Below, one piece after another: positions 8,578 to 16,202 of a stretch of DNA of 64,000 bases. Source of the stretch: Treponema sp. (GTDB taxonomy: Bacteria > Spirochaetota > Spirochaetia > Treponematales > Treponemataceae); the NCBI GenBank assembly GCA_017935745.1, contig JAGBGX010000019.1, positions 62,001 to 126,000 of the forward strand, given 5' to 3'. The notes below the pieces were generated by a model. The model had not been told where the DNA came from, ran no database searches, and was given only the letters and a program-made list of their open reading frames with translations. Each line of letters begins with the position of its first letter. Position 1 is the first letter of the stretch. The position numbers and the translations under genes were made by a program.

Positions 8578-9277
8578 GGCGCATCTCTCCTGCCGCGGCG
8601 GTCGGAACTGCTTCCGGCTGCAATGCTGTCTCCGGCGGACGGCGCTTTTTCTTGTGTCCTGCTTTGTGCGGACGTTTTGCAAGCTCCGCCTTGAGCCTGC
8701 CTGAAATTTCTGAGAGCGCGGAAAGCAAGTCGGGATTCATCGCGCCGCACTCGCCGTCCAAAATCATCTTCACCGCCGTTTCGTGCGGAATCGCGTCCTT
8801 GTAGCACCGCCTGCTTGTGAGCGCGTCGTACACGTCCGCAAGCGCGACGACCTGCGCCGCAATCGGAATCTGCCCGCCCGCAATGCCGTCCGGGTAGCCC
8901 GTGCCGTCCCACCGCTCGTGATGCCAGCGGCAGATCTGGTAGGCGTACTTGACGAGCGGCTCGTCCTTCCACAGCTCAAGCCCGCCGAGAATTTCCGCGC
9001 CCTTCAGCGAATGTGTCTTCATGACTTCAAATTCCTCCGGCGTAAGGCGGCCCGGCTTGTTGAGAATCTCGTCGGGAATGGCAATCTTTCCGATGTCGTG
9101 GAGCGCGGACGCCCGGCGGATCAGCGAGATGTCCTTTTTGGAGATGCCGTACTTCTTCGTCTTTTTGATCAGATGCTCCAGAATCATCTTGGTGATTGTC
9201 GAGACGTGGATGACGTGAAGCCCGCTTTCGCCGTTGCGGAACTCGACGATGTGGGCGAGAATACTTGCCATCAGCAT
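8552..9277 (-). CDS. HD-GYP domain phosphodiesterase
   Basis: 241 residues, essentially one HD-GYP domain. HDIGKIAIPDEILNKPG carries the HD pair, then THSLKGAEIL, HHERWDGTGYPDG (the GYP signature) and VVALADVYDAL. Such domains hydrolyse cyclic di-GMP. No sensory or receiver domain is seen in frame. An in-frame stretch without ATG extends upstream (RAFGQFKEGHAD), and a well-placed SD plus ATG at 9348-9346 opens a 25-codon frame that ends overlapping this start (TGATG). The N-terminus may be frameshifted or translationally coupled. Confidence 0.85.
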   Translation of the reverse strand: MLMASILAHIVEFRNGESGLHVIHVSTITKMILEHLIKKTKKYGISKKDISLIRRASALHDIGKIAIPDEILNKPGRLTPEEFEVMKTHSLKGAEILGGLELWKDEPLVKYAYQICRWHHERWDGTGYPDGIAGGQIPIAAQVVALADVYDALTSRRCYKDAIPHETAVKMILDGECGAMNPDLLSALSEISGRLKAELAKRPHKAGHKKKRRPPETALQPEAVPTAAAGEMRPTDAPRQP

Positions 9278-9362
9278 ATCGGCGTGCCCCTCTTTGAACT
9301 GCCCGAATGCCCGCCCGTTCCGCCGCCGCGTGTGCCAGTTTCTTTCATTTTCTTCTCCTATA

Positions 9363-9520
9363 AAAAGTCAAGAGCGATTTTTCAAAATCGCGACTGACTT
9401 TTTACGCGCTTCCGCAGTGTACAATAAGGAAGCGCATTCGATAAGAAAGTTTGCGACGCAAACTTGTGAACCACAACTGCGGCGCAATCTTAGACACAGT
9501 TGTGGTTACACCTCCTGTAA
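9363..9520. repeat. Intergenic string of hairpins (copy 1)
   Basis: Four consecutive inverted repeats without coding sense: AAAAAGTC/GACTTTTT with an inner GCGATTTT/AAAATCGC; GCGCTTCC/GGAAGCGC; AAGTTTGC/GCAAACTT around gac; and AACCACAACTG/CAGTTGTGGTT. The same layout of short, independent stems recurs at 14.0, 41.9-42.2 and 46.6-46.8 kb. It lies between the pst-like leader at 9.55 kb and the HD-GYP gene. Confidence 0.65.
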
Positions 9521-9530
9521 TTGTCAGGCA

Positions 9531-9583
9531 CAGCATATCAGCAGGACATAAAAAATGACGCGCACAAATGTAAAAGATGTGTA
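9531..9583 (-). promoter_or_regulatory. Second Pho-box-like leader, apparently orphan
   Basis: On the minus strand TTTACACATCT is followed directly by TTTACATTTGTG, again an 11-base period, with a TATGCT -10 candidate downstream and then CTGTGCCTGACAATTACAGG and a GGAGGTG. Position by position this matches the pstS leader (the GCTGGTATGCTGTGCCTGCC block there). No pst gene follows; the hairpin string and the HD-GYP gene do. It may drive the HD-GYP gene or be the remnant of a lost pstS copy. Confidence 0.55.
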
Positions 9584-9615
9584 AAAAAATGCAGCAGAAA
9601 CAATTCCGCACCCTC

Positions 9616-9642
9616 TTGACAAAATGTCGGGGGGGGTAAAGT
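9616..9642 (+). promoter_or_regulatory. Promoter with a G8 tract in the -35/-10 spacer
   Basis: A consensus -35 box TTGACA at 9616-9621 is followed by a 15-base spacer that ends in eight consecutive G (9629-9636), then TAAAGT as a -10 candidate (9637-9642). Gain of two G would give the optimal 17-base spacer. A small palindrome GACAAAATGTC overlaps the -35. It lies 31 bases upstream of the lipoprotein start. Confidence 0.6.
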
Positions 9643-9673
9643 AACCTGTCAATTCTAGAATCGGAGACAGGAT

Positions 9674-10600
9674 ATGAAAAAGACGAAGTTTTTTATACGT
9701 GCGGCGGCAGCAGCTGCATCGTGCATTCTGATGTTCGCGTCGTGCTCGGGCGGAAGCTCCGGCGGCGGCGATGACTATTCCGAAAACCAGCCGGGCACAG
9801 GCGGCGGAACCGAAGCGCCCGGCGGCTCAGGCAACGGGACACCCGGTGTTCCCGGCGGAACGGAGCCGGACAACCCGGACAGCCCGAATCCCGGCGGGCC
9901 GGACGTTCCTTCCGTCTCGTATGAAAGCGCGTCCGCCGTGCTGAAGGCAGTCCTCGGCGAAAGCACATACAGCTCGTATGCCGAAACATCATCGTCCGTA
10001 ACGCTCACGCAGACCGCGCTTATGGAAGCCGCGGACATCTTCCCGGCAGTTCAGAACGTCGTCCCGGACGCATCGTCATTCAGCGCGGCACAGTCCAAAG
10101 TGAACGGAGCATCATCAGAATCTCAGAAAGTCCTCGTCGCCATGGCGGAAGGAAAAATCAGCATTACGAAAGGCGCGGCGGAGGATGTCATTCTGACATA
10201 CCGAAAGTACGACAAGGAAAGCCAGACATACTCCGGCGGAGACGTTTCTGTGTTCGGGTTCACGTACACAGTTTCCGACCCGAACGCTTCCGGCACGGCC
10301 GCCGTTTTCAAGGAATTCGACTATCATACAGGAAGCAGCGGAAACGCATACCTTGTCGTTGACAAAAGCGTAAATACCGACTGGTCGGCGGCTTTAGTCC
10401 ACGTGGGAGACATCAGCGGAAACACACGCGATGCCATCAGCACCGACAGCTTTGAAAAACTGTTCACCGACCTCGGACTTTCCTACGATCCTCCGTCAGA
10501 AGTAATACCGAGTTTCGACCTCGGACTGTATCAGGACGGAGGATATGTATCCGCGTTCCTGTTCTATCTGTACCAATACCATTCCGATATGCTTTTATAA
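9674..10600 (+). CDS. Lipoprotein with Gly/Pro-rich stalk, unknown function
   Basis: 308 residues. A basic N-terminus and hydrophobic run end in the lipobox MFASC (Cys about 25), so it should be lipid-anchored. Residues about 27-76 are a low-complexity Gly/Pro/Ser/Glu/Asp stalk (GGGTEAPGGSGNGTPG and similar), as on treponemal surface lipoproteins. The folded part (80-308) is Ser/Thr-rich with no recognised domain. The SD GGAGACAGG precedes the ATG. The upstream G8-tract promoter suggests variable expression. Confidence 0.8.
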   Translation: MKKTKFFIRAAAAAASCILMFASCSGGSSGGGDDYSENQPGTGGGTEAPGGSGNGTPGVPGGTEPDNPDSPNPGGPDVPSVSYESASAVLKAVLGESTYSSYAETSSSVTLTQTALMEAADIFPAVQNVVPDASSFSAAQSKVNGASSESQKVLVAMAEGKISITKGAAEDVILTYRKYDKESQTYSGGDVSVFGFTYTVSDPNASGTAAVFKEFDYHTGSSGNAYLVVDKSVNTDWSAALVHVGDISGNTRDAISTDSFEKLFTDLGLSYDPPSEVIPSFDLGLYQDGGYVSAFLFYLYQYHSDMLL

Positions 10601-10837
10601 GCGCGGAAGATATATCCGTTTCTGTCGTCAGCGGCGGATACGGATACTGATTTCAATAACTGGCATTCAGTTTTTAATTGTGCTTATTCAGTAATTCCGG
10701 AATGCTCAGCAGCTTTATCAATTCTGTACGTCAACATACTTACCTTCAAAAATAACAGCATAATTTTATGTCTTCCCATCTGTAAAATCAGCAGCTAATC
10801 TTGAACGCCCTGCATATAGGAGATTCATTTTTTAAAT

Positions 10838-10866
10838 TTGACAATCTGTATCAAATGGATTATATT
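10838..10866 (+). promoter_or_regulatory. Promoter of the higBA-type operon
   Basis: TTGACA (10838-10843), 17-base spacer and TATATT (10861-10866) make a near-consensus vegetative promoter. A palindrome TTACGCGTAA lies between the -10 and the toxin start, a plausible operator for autorepression by the antitoxin-repressor. The rest of the 287-base gap after the lipoprotein gene shows nothing convincing. Confidence 0.6.
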
Positions 10867-10887
10867 ATATTACGCGTAAGGTAATAA

Positions 10888-11199
10888 ATGGAAGTCAAGT
10901 TTCTTTCCAAGGAATTGAAAACATTATATCAGACAGGCTCCTCCAAGAAGTACAAGAATGTTCCGTTGCAAGTGGTAAGAAAATTTGCAAGGGCTGTCGA
11001 TTTATTATCTGCCGCAACAAAGATTCAAGATATATGGGAGTTTCCGGGATATAGGTTTAAGCATCTTGAAGGCAATAAAATGTATTCCATGCGCATGGAC
11101 ATAACATGGCGTCTGGAAATGGAAATTGAGTGGATCAATAATGACTGCACCATTGGAATTATTGGTTTGGATGATCTGACAAAGCATTATGGAGACTAG
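10888..11199 (+). CDS. HigB-type toxin (RelE superfamily)
   Basis: 103 residues. The sequence VEVKFLSKELK-like start, the central DIWEFPGYRFKHLEGN segment and the MRMDITWRLEMEIE strands match the HigB/plasmid-maintenance killer type of ribosome-dependent mRNA interferase. It precedes its antitoxin (toxin-first order, typical of higBA) and is separated from it by one base. AT-rich relative to flanks, consistent with transfer. Confidence 0.82.
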   Translation: MEVKFLSKELKTLYQTGSSKKYKNVPLQVVRKFARAVDLLSAATKIQDIWEFPGYRFKHLEGNKMYSMRMDITWRLEMEIEWINNDCTIGIIGLDDLTKHYGD

Positions 11200-11200
11200 T

Positions 11201-12307
11201 ATGTCCGAAATTTTGAAGCCGTTTTATAATCCGGGTCCGGGAGACATCATAAAAGATGCAATGGAAGAATTGGGCTGGCAGCAGAATGATCTTGCAGAAA
11301 TTCTTGGTCTGTCCTTAAAAAGCGTTAATCTCATCTTAAACAACAAGCAGGCTATTACGCCGGAGACAGCAGAGCTTCTTGGAAAGGCATTTTCCACATC
11401 TGCGGAACTATGGCTTAATCTTGATGCAAAGCATCAGCTTCGCAAGCTTGAGTCATCAGACACAGGAAAAAAGGAGCTTGCAGAAGCAAAGGCAAAATTC
11501 CGCCGCCTTATGCCTGTAGGCGAGCTGAAAAAGAAAGGCTGGTTCTTACATGATGTTTCAACCGTAGAAGGCATCAAGGCAGAGACGAAGCGCTTTTTTG
11601 GCACAGAAGCGTATGTCCCGGAGGAACGCAAGATGGAATTCTGCGCAAGGCAGGCGCAGTTTGATTATAATTATACACTTGCATATTGCAACGTATGGTA
11701 TCAGTACGCGAAGCTGTTCGCAGAACACATGCCTCTTCCGCCGTTCAACAGGGACGGTTTGAACGATATAGCAAAATCGCTGTGCGATTATACTCTTGAA
11801 CGGGACGGCATCAACAAGGTAATTTCTGATTTGAAGAACTGCGGAGTCGGTTTTTTTGTTCTAAGCCATCTGCAAAAAACATATCTGGATGGCGCGGCTT
11901 TTGTCCTGAACGGCAATCCGTTTATTGCGTATACAGCCCGATATGATAGAGTTGATAATTTCTGGTTTGTGCTTGCTCATGAAATAGCGCATATCATTCT
12001 TCATTTTGATTATCTCGAGAAAGGCTGTCTTGACAATATGGACGAAGATGCAAAAACGAACCGGGAAAAACAGGCCGATAAAAAGGCTGCGGAACTCCTG
12101 CATTCAGAGGCTATAGTAAAATGCGGAAACAACTATAGAAAATACTTTACCTTCGACCGTCTGCAACAAATCAGCCGGCAGCTGCACATTGCAATCCCGG
12201 TCGTCCTCGGCATTTTGCAGCACAACAAAGTAATTGAATGGAAAAAATTCAGCAATGTGCGCGAACCTGTAACAGATAAAATACACAAGGCCTGTTTTGC
12301 CGGATGA
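11201..12307 (+). CDS. HigA-type antitoxin fused to an ImmA/IrrE metallopeptidase domain
   Basis: 368 residues. Residues 1-100 are a HigA-type helix-turn-helix (QNDLAEILGLSLKSVNLILN, then ITPETAELLGKAF and AELWLNLD). Residues about 200-330 are an IrrE-like protease with the zinc motif HEIAHIILH and a downstream glutamate in EKQADKKAAELL. The ATG at 11201 has GGAG nine bases upstream; a longer start at 11189 overlaps the toxin gene. The protease may cleave a repressor or the antitoxin part itself; inference only. Confidence 0.85.
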   Translation: MSEILKPFYNPGPGDIIKDAMEELGWQQNDLAEILGLSLKSVNLILNNKQAITPETAELLGKAFSTSAELWLNLDAKHQLRKLESSDTGKKELAEAKAKFRRLMPVGELKKKGWFLHDVSTVEGIKAETKRFFGTEAYVPEERKMEFCARQAQFDYNYTLAYCNVWYQYAKLFAEHMPLPPFNRDGLNDIAKSLCDYTLERDGINKVISDLKNCGVGFFVLSHLQKTYLDGAAFVLNGNPFIAYTARYDRVDNFWFVLAHEIAHIILHFDYLEKGCLDNMDEDAKTNREKQADKKAAELLHSEAIVKCGNNYRKYFTFDRLQQISRQLHIAIPVVLGILQHNKVIEWKKFSNVREPVTDKIHKACFAG

Positions 12308-12500
12308 TTGCGGAACGTTGTTTCACATAACTGACTGCATGGCGACAGAAAATCGGATAGTATGATTCATCAGAATTCATCAAATTGAAAGATGTCCCTG
12401 TTCTCTGAAAAGCTGCCCGGATACTGAAAAAAAAACGATATATCTTATTATTTCTGGCTAAAATACATTGCCTTTTTCTCCGCAAATATGCTATTATTCT

Positions 12501-12526
12501 ACAGTACTTCATATATAAAGTACTGT
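12501..12526 (+). promoter_or_regulatory. Palindromic operator upstream of the PadR gene
   Basis: A perfect 9-base inverted repeat, ACAGTACTT and AAGTACTGT, separated by eight bases (catatata), ends 22 bases before the PadR start. PadR regulators repress their own operons through such dyads of similar length, so autoregulation is likely. Confidence 0.72.
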
Positions 12527-12548
12527 ATACATACAGAAAGGATAAAAA

Positions 12549-13091
12549 ATGCTATCAAAATCAGCTGTGTTGCTTTTGGGAATCATTCATAAAAAACCGC
12601 TTAACGCATACGAAATAACGAAGCTGCTGGCGTATATGAACATCAAGTGGTGGTTCAATGTTGCAGATTCAACTGTGTATACAACACTGAAAAATTTAGA
12701 AAAAAAAGGTCTCGTCAAAGGAACGACGGAACGTGAAGGCAATATGCCGGACAAAACCATTTATTCCTTAACCGAAAACGGAAAAGATGAGCTGAAAGAA
12801 GCCGTTAAAAAATCTATTCTGCAATTCAGTTATGATACCACCGTTTTCACGATAGCCGCGTTCGTCATGGATATTTTGAAAACAAAGGAAAAGAAAAAAG
12901 TATTAAAGAAAAGGCTCGACATCTTGCAATCGTATCTCGCAGGAATCAGCAAGCAGGACAATGAAACATGGAAACAGGAAGTGCCGGATTTTCACGTGGC
13001 GAATGTGGAGCGGATGATTGATATAGTCCAGGCTGAAATATCCGGAACAAAAAGATTGCTGTCTGTTGTCGAGGGAAAAAATGAAAAATAA
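12549..13091 (+). CDS. PadR family transcriptional regulator
   Basis: 180 residues. The N-terminal winged helix (LLLGIIHKKPLNAYEITKLL, then DSTVYTTLKNLEKKGLV and TIYSLTENGKDEL) is the PadR fold. The C-terminal part (about 95-175) is helical and charged, as in dimerising PadR proteins. It overlaps the CPBP gene by 11 bases. Its perfect palindrome upstream suggests negative autoregulation; the ligand is unknown. Confidence 0.9.
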   Translation: MLSKSAVLLLGIIHKKPLNAYEITKLLAYMNIKWWFNVADSTVYTTLKNLEKKGLVKGTTEREGNMPDKTIYSLTENGKDELKEAVKKSILQFSYDTTVFTIAAFVMDILKTKEKKKVLKKRLDILQSYLAGISKQDNETWKQEVPDFHVANVERMIDIVQAEISGTKRLLSVVEGKNEK

Positions 13092-13833
13092 ATGGCTGCA
13101 TTTTGACATCGACAAAGAAACGGTATTTGGACTGGCTTGCGGTTTCGTTATGATTTTGCTAAGCATGGCGATGACATTCTTTAGCGGCGAAATCAGCAGT
13201 ATCATATTGAGAGACATTCTCATGATTTTATTGTTTGGTTTTCTTACGCCTGTCTATTACATCTTAATCGTAAAAAAGAAAAGCCTGTCGGTCTTGGGAA
13301 TACATACAAACAAACTGGCTGCCAGTCTGGCAATCAATGCGGCTGCCGCTGTTTCTTTGCTGGCCCTTTTCATCAGCAAAAACACGGAAGATATACGCTT
13401 TACTGTACATTCATTTTATGCGGTTACGTATATTCTGGCGGCCGGAGTATTTGAAATGGTTTTTATATACGGATTTTTGCGTTATGAATGTGAGCGGGCG
13501 TTTGGAATTCTTCCTGCGGTTTTTCTTACCGCTGTTTTTTACAGTCTGCATCACGCAGGCTTTCAGCCGGAATTTGCAAAGCTGTTCTTTGTCGGAATCA
13601 TGTATGTTTCCGTGTTTTATTTCACGCACAATATCTTCTCGATATTTCCATTTTTCTGGGGCGTCGGCGCAGTTTGGGATGTTTTGGTGCATTCAGAAGC
13701 AGGCAGCCAACTGAAAAACAAAACGTCGTTTGTCATAGCAATGCTGCTGTTTTCCGCCATGACAGGCATAAGTGTATGTATCCGCCGTAAAATACGTAAA
13801 ATCAGCAATCTCGACACAGGCGGCAAAATATAG
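13081..13833 (+). CDS. CPBP-type (CAAX protease-like) membrane protein
   Basis: 250 residues with about eight hydrophobic segments. The segment AAGVFEMVFIYGFLRYE followed by VFYSLHHAGF resembles the catalytic Glu/His motifs of CPBP intramembrane proteins, though the double Glu of active enzymes is reduced to one. ATG 13081 was chosen; the frame upstream lies inside padR. In PadR-linked operons such proteins often act in bacteriocin tolerance or membrane stress; this is inference. Confidence 0.65.
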   Translation: MKNKWLHFDIDKETVFGLACGFVMILLSMAMTFFSGEISSIILRDILMILLFGFLTPVYYILIVKKKSLSVLGIHTNKLAASLAINAAAAVSLLALFISKNTEDIRFTVHSFYAVTYILAAGVFEMVFIYGFLRYECERAFGILPAVFLTAVFYSLHHAGFQPEFAKLFFVGIMYVSVFYFTHNIFSIFPFFWGVGAVWDVLVHSEAGSQLKNKTSFVIAMLLFSAMTGISVCIRRKIRKISNLDTGGKI

Positions 13834-13957
13834 TATTCTTATTAAATTATCGCAGTCGGATTTCGATTTGTTACTGCGGCGCAGACAGCCGGGAACTCCT
13901 TGCAGCTCCTAAAAAGATACATCCATCCGCACATACAAAATCGGAAACTGCTATTTT

Positions 13958-14200
13958 CCCGTTCCTTAAAATTGCGCACCGCAGGAAGCTTCAGCTTCCG
14001 AGGAGTGCAATTCCGTTCGCGAGAGCGAACATGTCAATAAAGCAGTTTGCGACAAGCAACTCGTTGCGGAGCAAACTGAAGTTAAAATCAACCGCGCCAT
14101 CTGTGCGGTTGATTTTAAACGTTCCTTAAAATTGCACACCGCAGGAAGTTTCAACTTCCGAGGATTGCAATTTGTCCGCGCAAGCGGACAGTCCAAACGT
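13958..14200. repeat. Intergenic string of hairpins (copy 2)
   Basis: Two near-identical blocks starting CGTTCCTTAAAATTGC (13959 and 14123) flank several stems: GAAGCTTCAGCTTC, GTTCGCgagaGCGAAC, CAGTTTGC/GCAAACTG around an inner caactcgttg, and AAAATCAACCGC/GCGGTTGATTTT. A short open frame here is only a by-product of the repeats. It occupies the gap between the CPBP gene and an acetyltransferase gene. Confidence 0.7.
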
Positions 14201-14222
14201 TGGTTTTATGGGAGGAATCACG

Positions 14223-14690
14223 ATGACAATACGAACGGCGCAGGACGCAGACAGTGCGGCGTTGAACAAACTTTTGTACCAGGTTCATAAAGTGCATAGC
14301 GACATCCGCCCGGACTTGTTCAGGCGCGGCTCAAAGAAATACGACGATGAGCAGCTGCGGAACATTCTCGCGGACAAGGACAGACCGGTTTTCGTGGCTG
14401 AGGAGAATGGCGCGGTATGCGGCTATGCGTTCTGCATTATTCAGGACAACAGCAAAAGCGCATCGCTCACGGACATCAAAACGCTCTACATTGATGACTT
14501 GTGCGTTGACGAATCGTGCCGCGAAAACGGCATCGGCAGAAAACTGTACGATTACGTATGCTCGTTCGCCAGAAAAATCGGCTGCTACAACGTCACGCTC
14601 AACGTGTGGGCAGGCAACGAAAGCGCGGAAGCATTTTACCGGAACATCGGAATGCACGTCCAGAAAATCGGCATGGAGCAGATTTTATAA
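14223..14690 (+). CDS. GNAT family N-acetyltransferase
   Basis: 155 residues. Motif A is ENGIGRKLYDYVCSFA (acetyl-CoA pyrophosphate loop), preceded by TLYIDDLCVDESCR and followed by VTLNVWAGNESAEAFYRNIG, the full GNAT core. GGAGG is eight bases before the ATG at 14223; an in-frame upstream ATG at 14172 is within the repeat. Acceptor amine unknown. Confidence 0.88.
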   Translation: MTIRTAQDADSAALNKLLYQVHKVHSDIRPDLFRRGSKKYDDEQLRNILADKDRPVFVAEENGAVCGYAFCIIQDNSKSASLTDIKTLYIDDLCVDESCRENGIGRKLYDYVCSFARKIGCYNVTLNVWAGNESAEAFYRNIGMHVQKIGMEQIL

Positions 14691-14778
14691 AAGCCGCAAA
14701 CATCATAACGCAGTTCCCGGCGCAAATTGCAACGCAGTTCCCCGCGCTATTTGCAGCGGAGCTTCCCGCGCAAGCCGC

Positions 14779-15270
14779 TCATGCAAGGCTTTTTTGATAA
14801 TACTTCACCGACAGCCAGCGGCCGCATTTAAAGCCGGCATTTTTCAGCTCGCCGGCACAGCGGAATCCCATCTGCTCGTGGAATCGCAGGCTTCTTTCAT
14901 TTTCCGCGGTAATAATCGAGACGATGCTGTGTATGCCGGACTGCCGCGCCTTTGTTTCCAGCTCGCGGTACAGGCGGCTGCCTGCGTTTTTGTGCAGAAA
15001 GTTCTTGTCCACGTAAATCGACAAATCGGCCGTATATCGGTATGCTGAGCGCGCGTTGAACGCGTCAAGGTACGCATAGCCGATGACCGCGCCGCCGTCC
15101 GATTCCGCCACCAAAAACGGATAGCGCGATGCAATCAGCCTCAGCCGCTCTTCAAATTCCGGCTCCGGCGGCATCTGCTCCTCAAAGGTAATAACGGTGT
15201 TCTCCACATAGTGCCGGTATATTGAATGGCAGGCGGAGGAATCGTCCCGCTCAAACGGACGGATAATCAT
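14779..15270 (-). CDS. GNAT acetyltransferase, phosphinothricin N-acetyltransferase-like
   Basis: 163 residues. The order IYRHYVENTVITFEEQMP, AYLDAFNARSAYRYTADLSI and GSRLYRELETKARQSG, then NERSLRFHEQMGFRCAGEL, matches the Pat/YncA-type subgroup, which acetylates methionine sulfone or phosphinothricin-like amino acids. Convergent with the previous acetyltransferase; no operon partner. Actual substrate untested. Confidence 0.85.
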   Translation of the reverse strand: MIIRPFERDDSSACHSIYRHYVENTVITFEEQMPPEPEFEERLRLIASRYPFLVAESDGGAVIGYAYLDAFNARSAYRYTADLSIYVDKNFLHKNAGSRLYRELETKARQSGIHSIVSIITAENERSLRFHEQMGFRCAGELKNAGFKCGRWLSVKYYQKSLA

Positions 15271-15341
15271 GCAGAGATTCTATCAGATTGCACGGACAAG
15301 GAAAAGCGGAAATCAGGAGACGAAAAAGAACTGCCGCGGTT

Positions 15342-15983
15342 TCAAGCGTTGCTCGGCTGATTCGGAAGCGTCTGCATGAGGGCGAAGAAGTGGCGCGCCT
15401 CGCCAGTGGAAAAATACGCGTGCCATGCTTCCAGCGTGTCGGGACGGAACACGCCGAGTCTCTCGATAATCTGCCGCGTCCATGGAAGCGCGCCTGCCGC
15501 TCCCGCCGTAATCAGTCCGCCGTCCATAACAGAAGGCGCGTCCACGTAACATTCGTTTCCCTTGTAGCCGGGGCAGACCATCTCAAGGAAGCCCGCTCCG
15601 TTGCTTGTGTGTCGGCGGTTCTCGAACAGTCCCGCCCGTGCCAAGGCAGCCGTCGCCCCGCAGATGGCGCACACCGTTCCGCCCGCGCCGAGCAGTTCTG
15701 CAGCCTTTCCGATGACCGCGCCATGCTTCGGATCGTCCCACGTGTTCGCGCCGGGAAGCAGGAGGACGCCCGCCTTGTCAGCCTCAATGTCGCCGACGGT
15801 GCAGTCGGGAACAACGCTCAGTCCGCCCATCGTCCTCACCGGCTCTTTCGAAATGCCCGCCGTCCTGACCGACACTTCCGGCGCATCCGCCTTGAAAAAC
15901 CTGCCGGAATTCAGCTCCGCCGCAGCGTAGCCAATTTCCCAGTCCGCCATCGTGTCAAGGACATACACATACACTGAAATCAT
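15342..15983 (-). CDS. DJ-1/PfpI family protein
   Basis: 213 residues. The class I glutamine-amidotransferase-like fold is shown by VLLLPGANTW and the nucleophile elbow TVCAICGATAALARAG (Cys in AICGAT), followed by a downstream H in ENRRHTSNG. Start taken at the ATG at 15983, eight bases after GGGAG. Members serve as glyoxalases, chaperones or deglycases; which one is not evident. Alone between two structured intergenic regions. Confidence 0.82.
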   Translation of the reverse strand: MISVYVYVLDTMADWEIGYAAAELNSGRFFKADAPEVSVRTAGISKEPVRTMGGLSVVPDCTVGDIEADKAGVLLLPGANTWDDPKHGAVIGKAAELLGAGGTVCAICGATAALARAGLFENRRHTSNGAGFLEMVCPGYKGNECYVDAPSVMDGGLITAGAAGALPWTRQIIERLGVFRPDTLEAWHAYFSTGEARHFFALMQTLPNQPSNA

Positions 15984-16102
15984 ATACTGTTCTCCCATAA
16001 AAAGTCGGTCGCGATGTTTCAGCGACAATTTTTAACGCTCTAAACTGTTTTCTGCACGGGCAGAATCCGAAAGAACACAGAGCGTTTTTATTCGGGCGGA
16101 GG

Positions 16103-16202
16103 GTTTCATACCCCGGCCCTTGGGCCGTATAAAGGGGATGAAACCCGACTGCAATACCTCGGGAGAACGAACGAACCCCGAGGCTTGCATCGGGGTTCGT
16201 TC
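16103..16202. terminator. Pair of strong inverted repeats at operon end
   Basis: Two adjacent stems: GGGTTTCAT plus CCCC pairing with GGGG plus ATGAAACCC (16103-16147, with an inner GGCCC/GGGCC), and a perfect 13-base stem GAACGAACCCCGA/TCGGGGTTCGTTC (16169-16181 and 16190-16202) that overlaps the stop of the minus-strand lipoprotein gene. Position fits an operon end, but no T-run follows, so it may be a retroregulatory or factor-dependent end rather than an intrinsic terminator. Confidence 0.5.

Noticed and set aside
9402-9611. 69-codon minus-strand frame over the second pst-like leader
   Set aside because: It runs through promoter and hairpin sequences, and the sequence is cysteine-rich nonsense.
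13966-14196. 76-codon minus-strand frame
   Set aside because: Made entirely of the hairpin repeat; internal repetition comes from the repeat units.
13958-14200. CRISPR array from repeated CGTTCCTTAAAATTGC blocks
   Set aside because: Only two copies, no regular spacers, and no cas genes in the window.
16169-16202. Classical intrinsic terminator
   Set aside because: Perfect stem, but no T-run on the minus strand after it; kept only as an operon-end hairpin.
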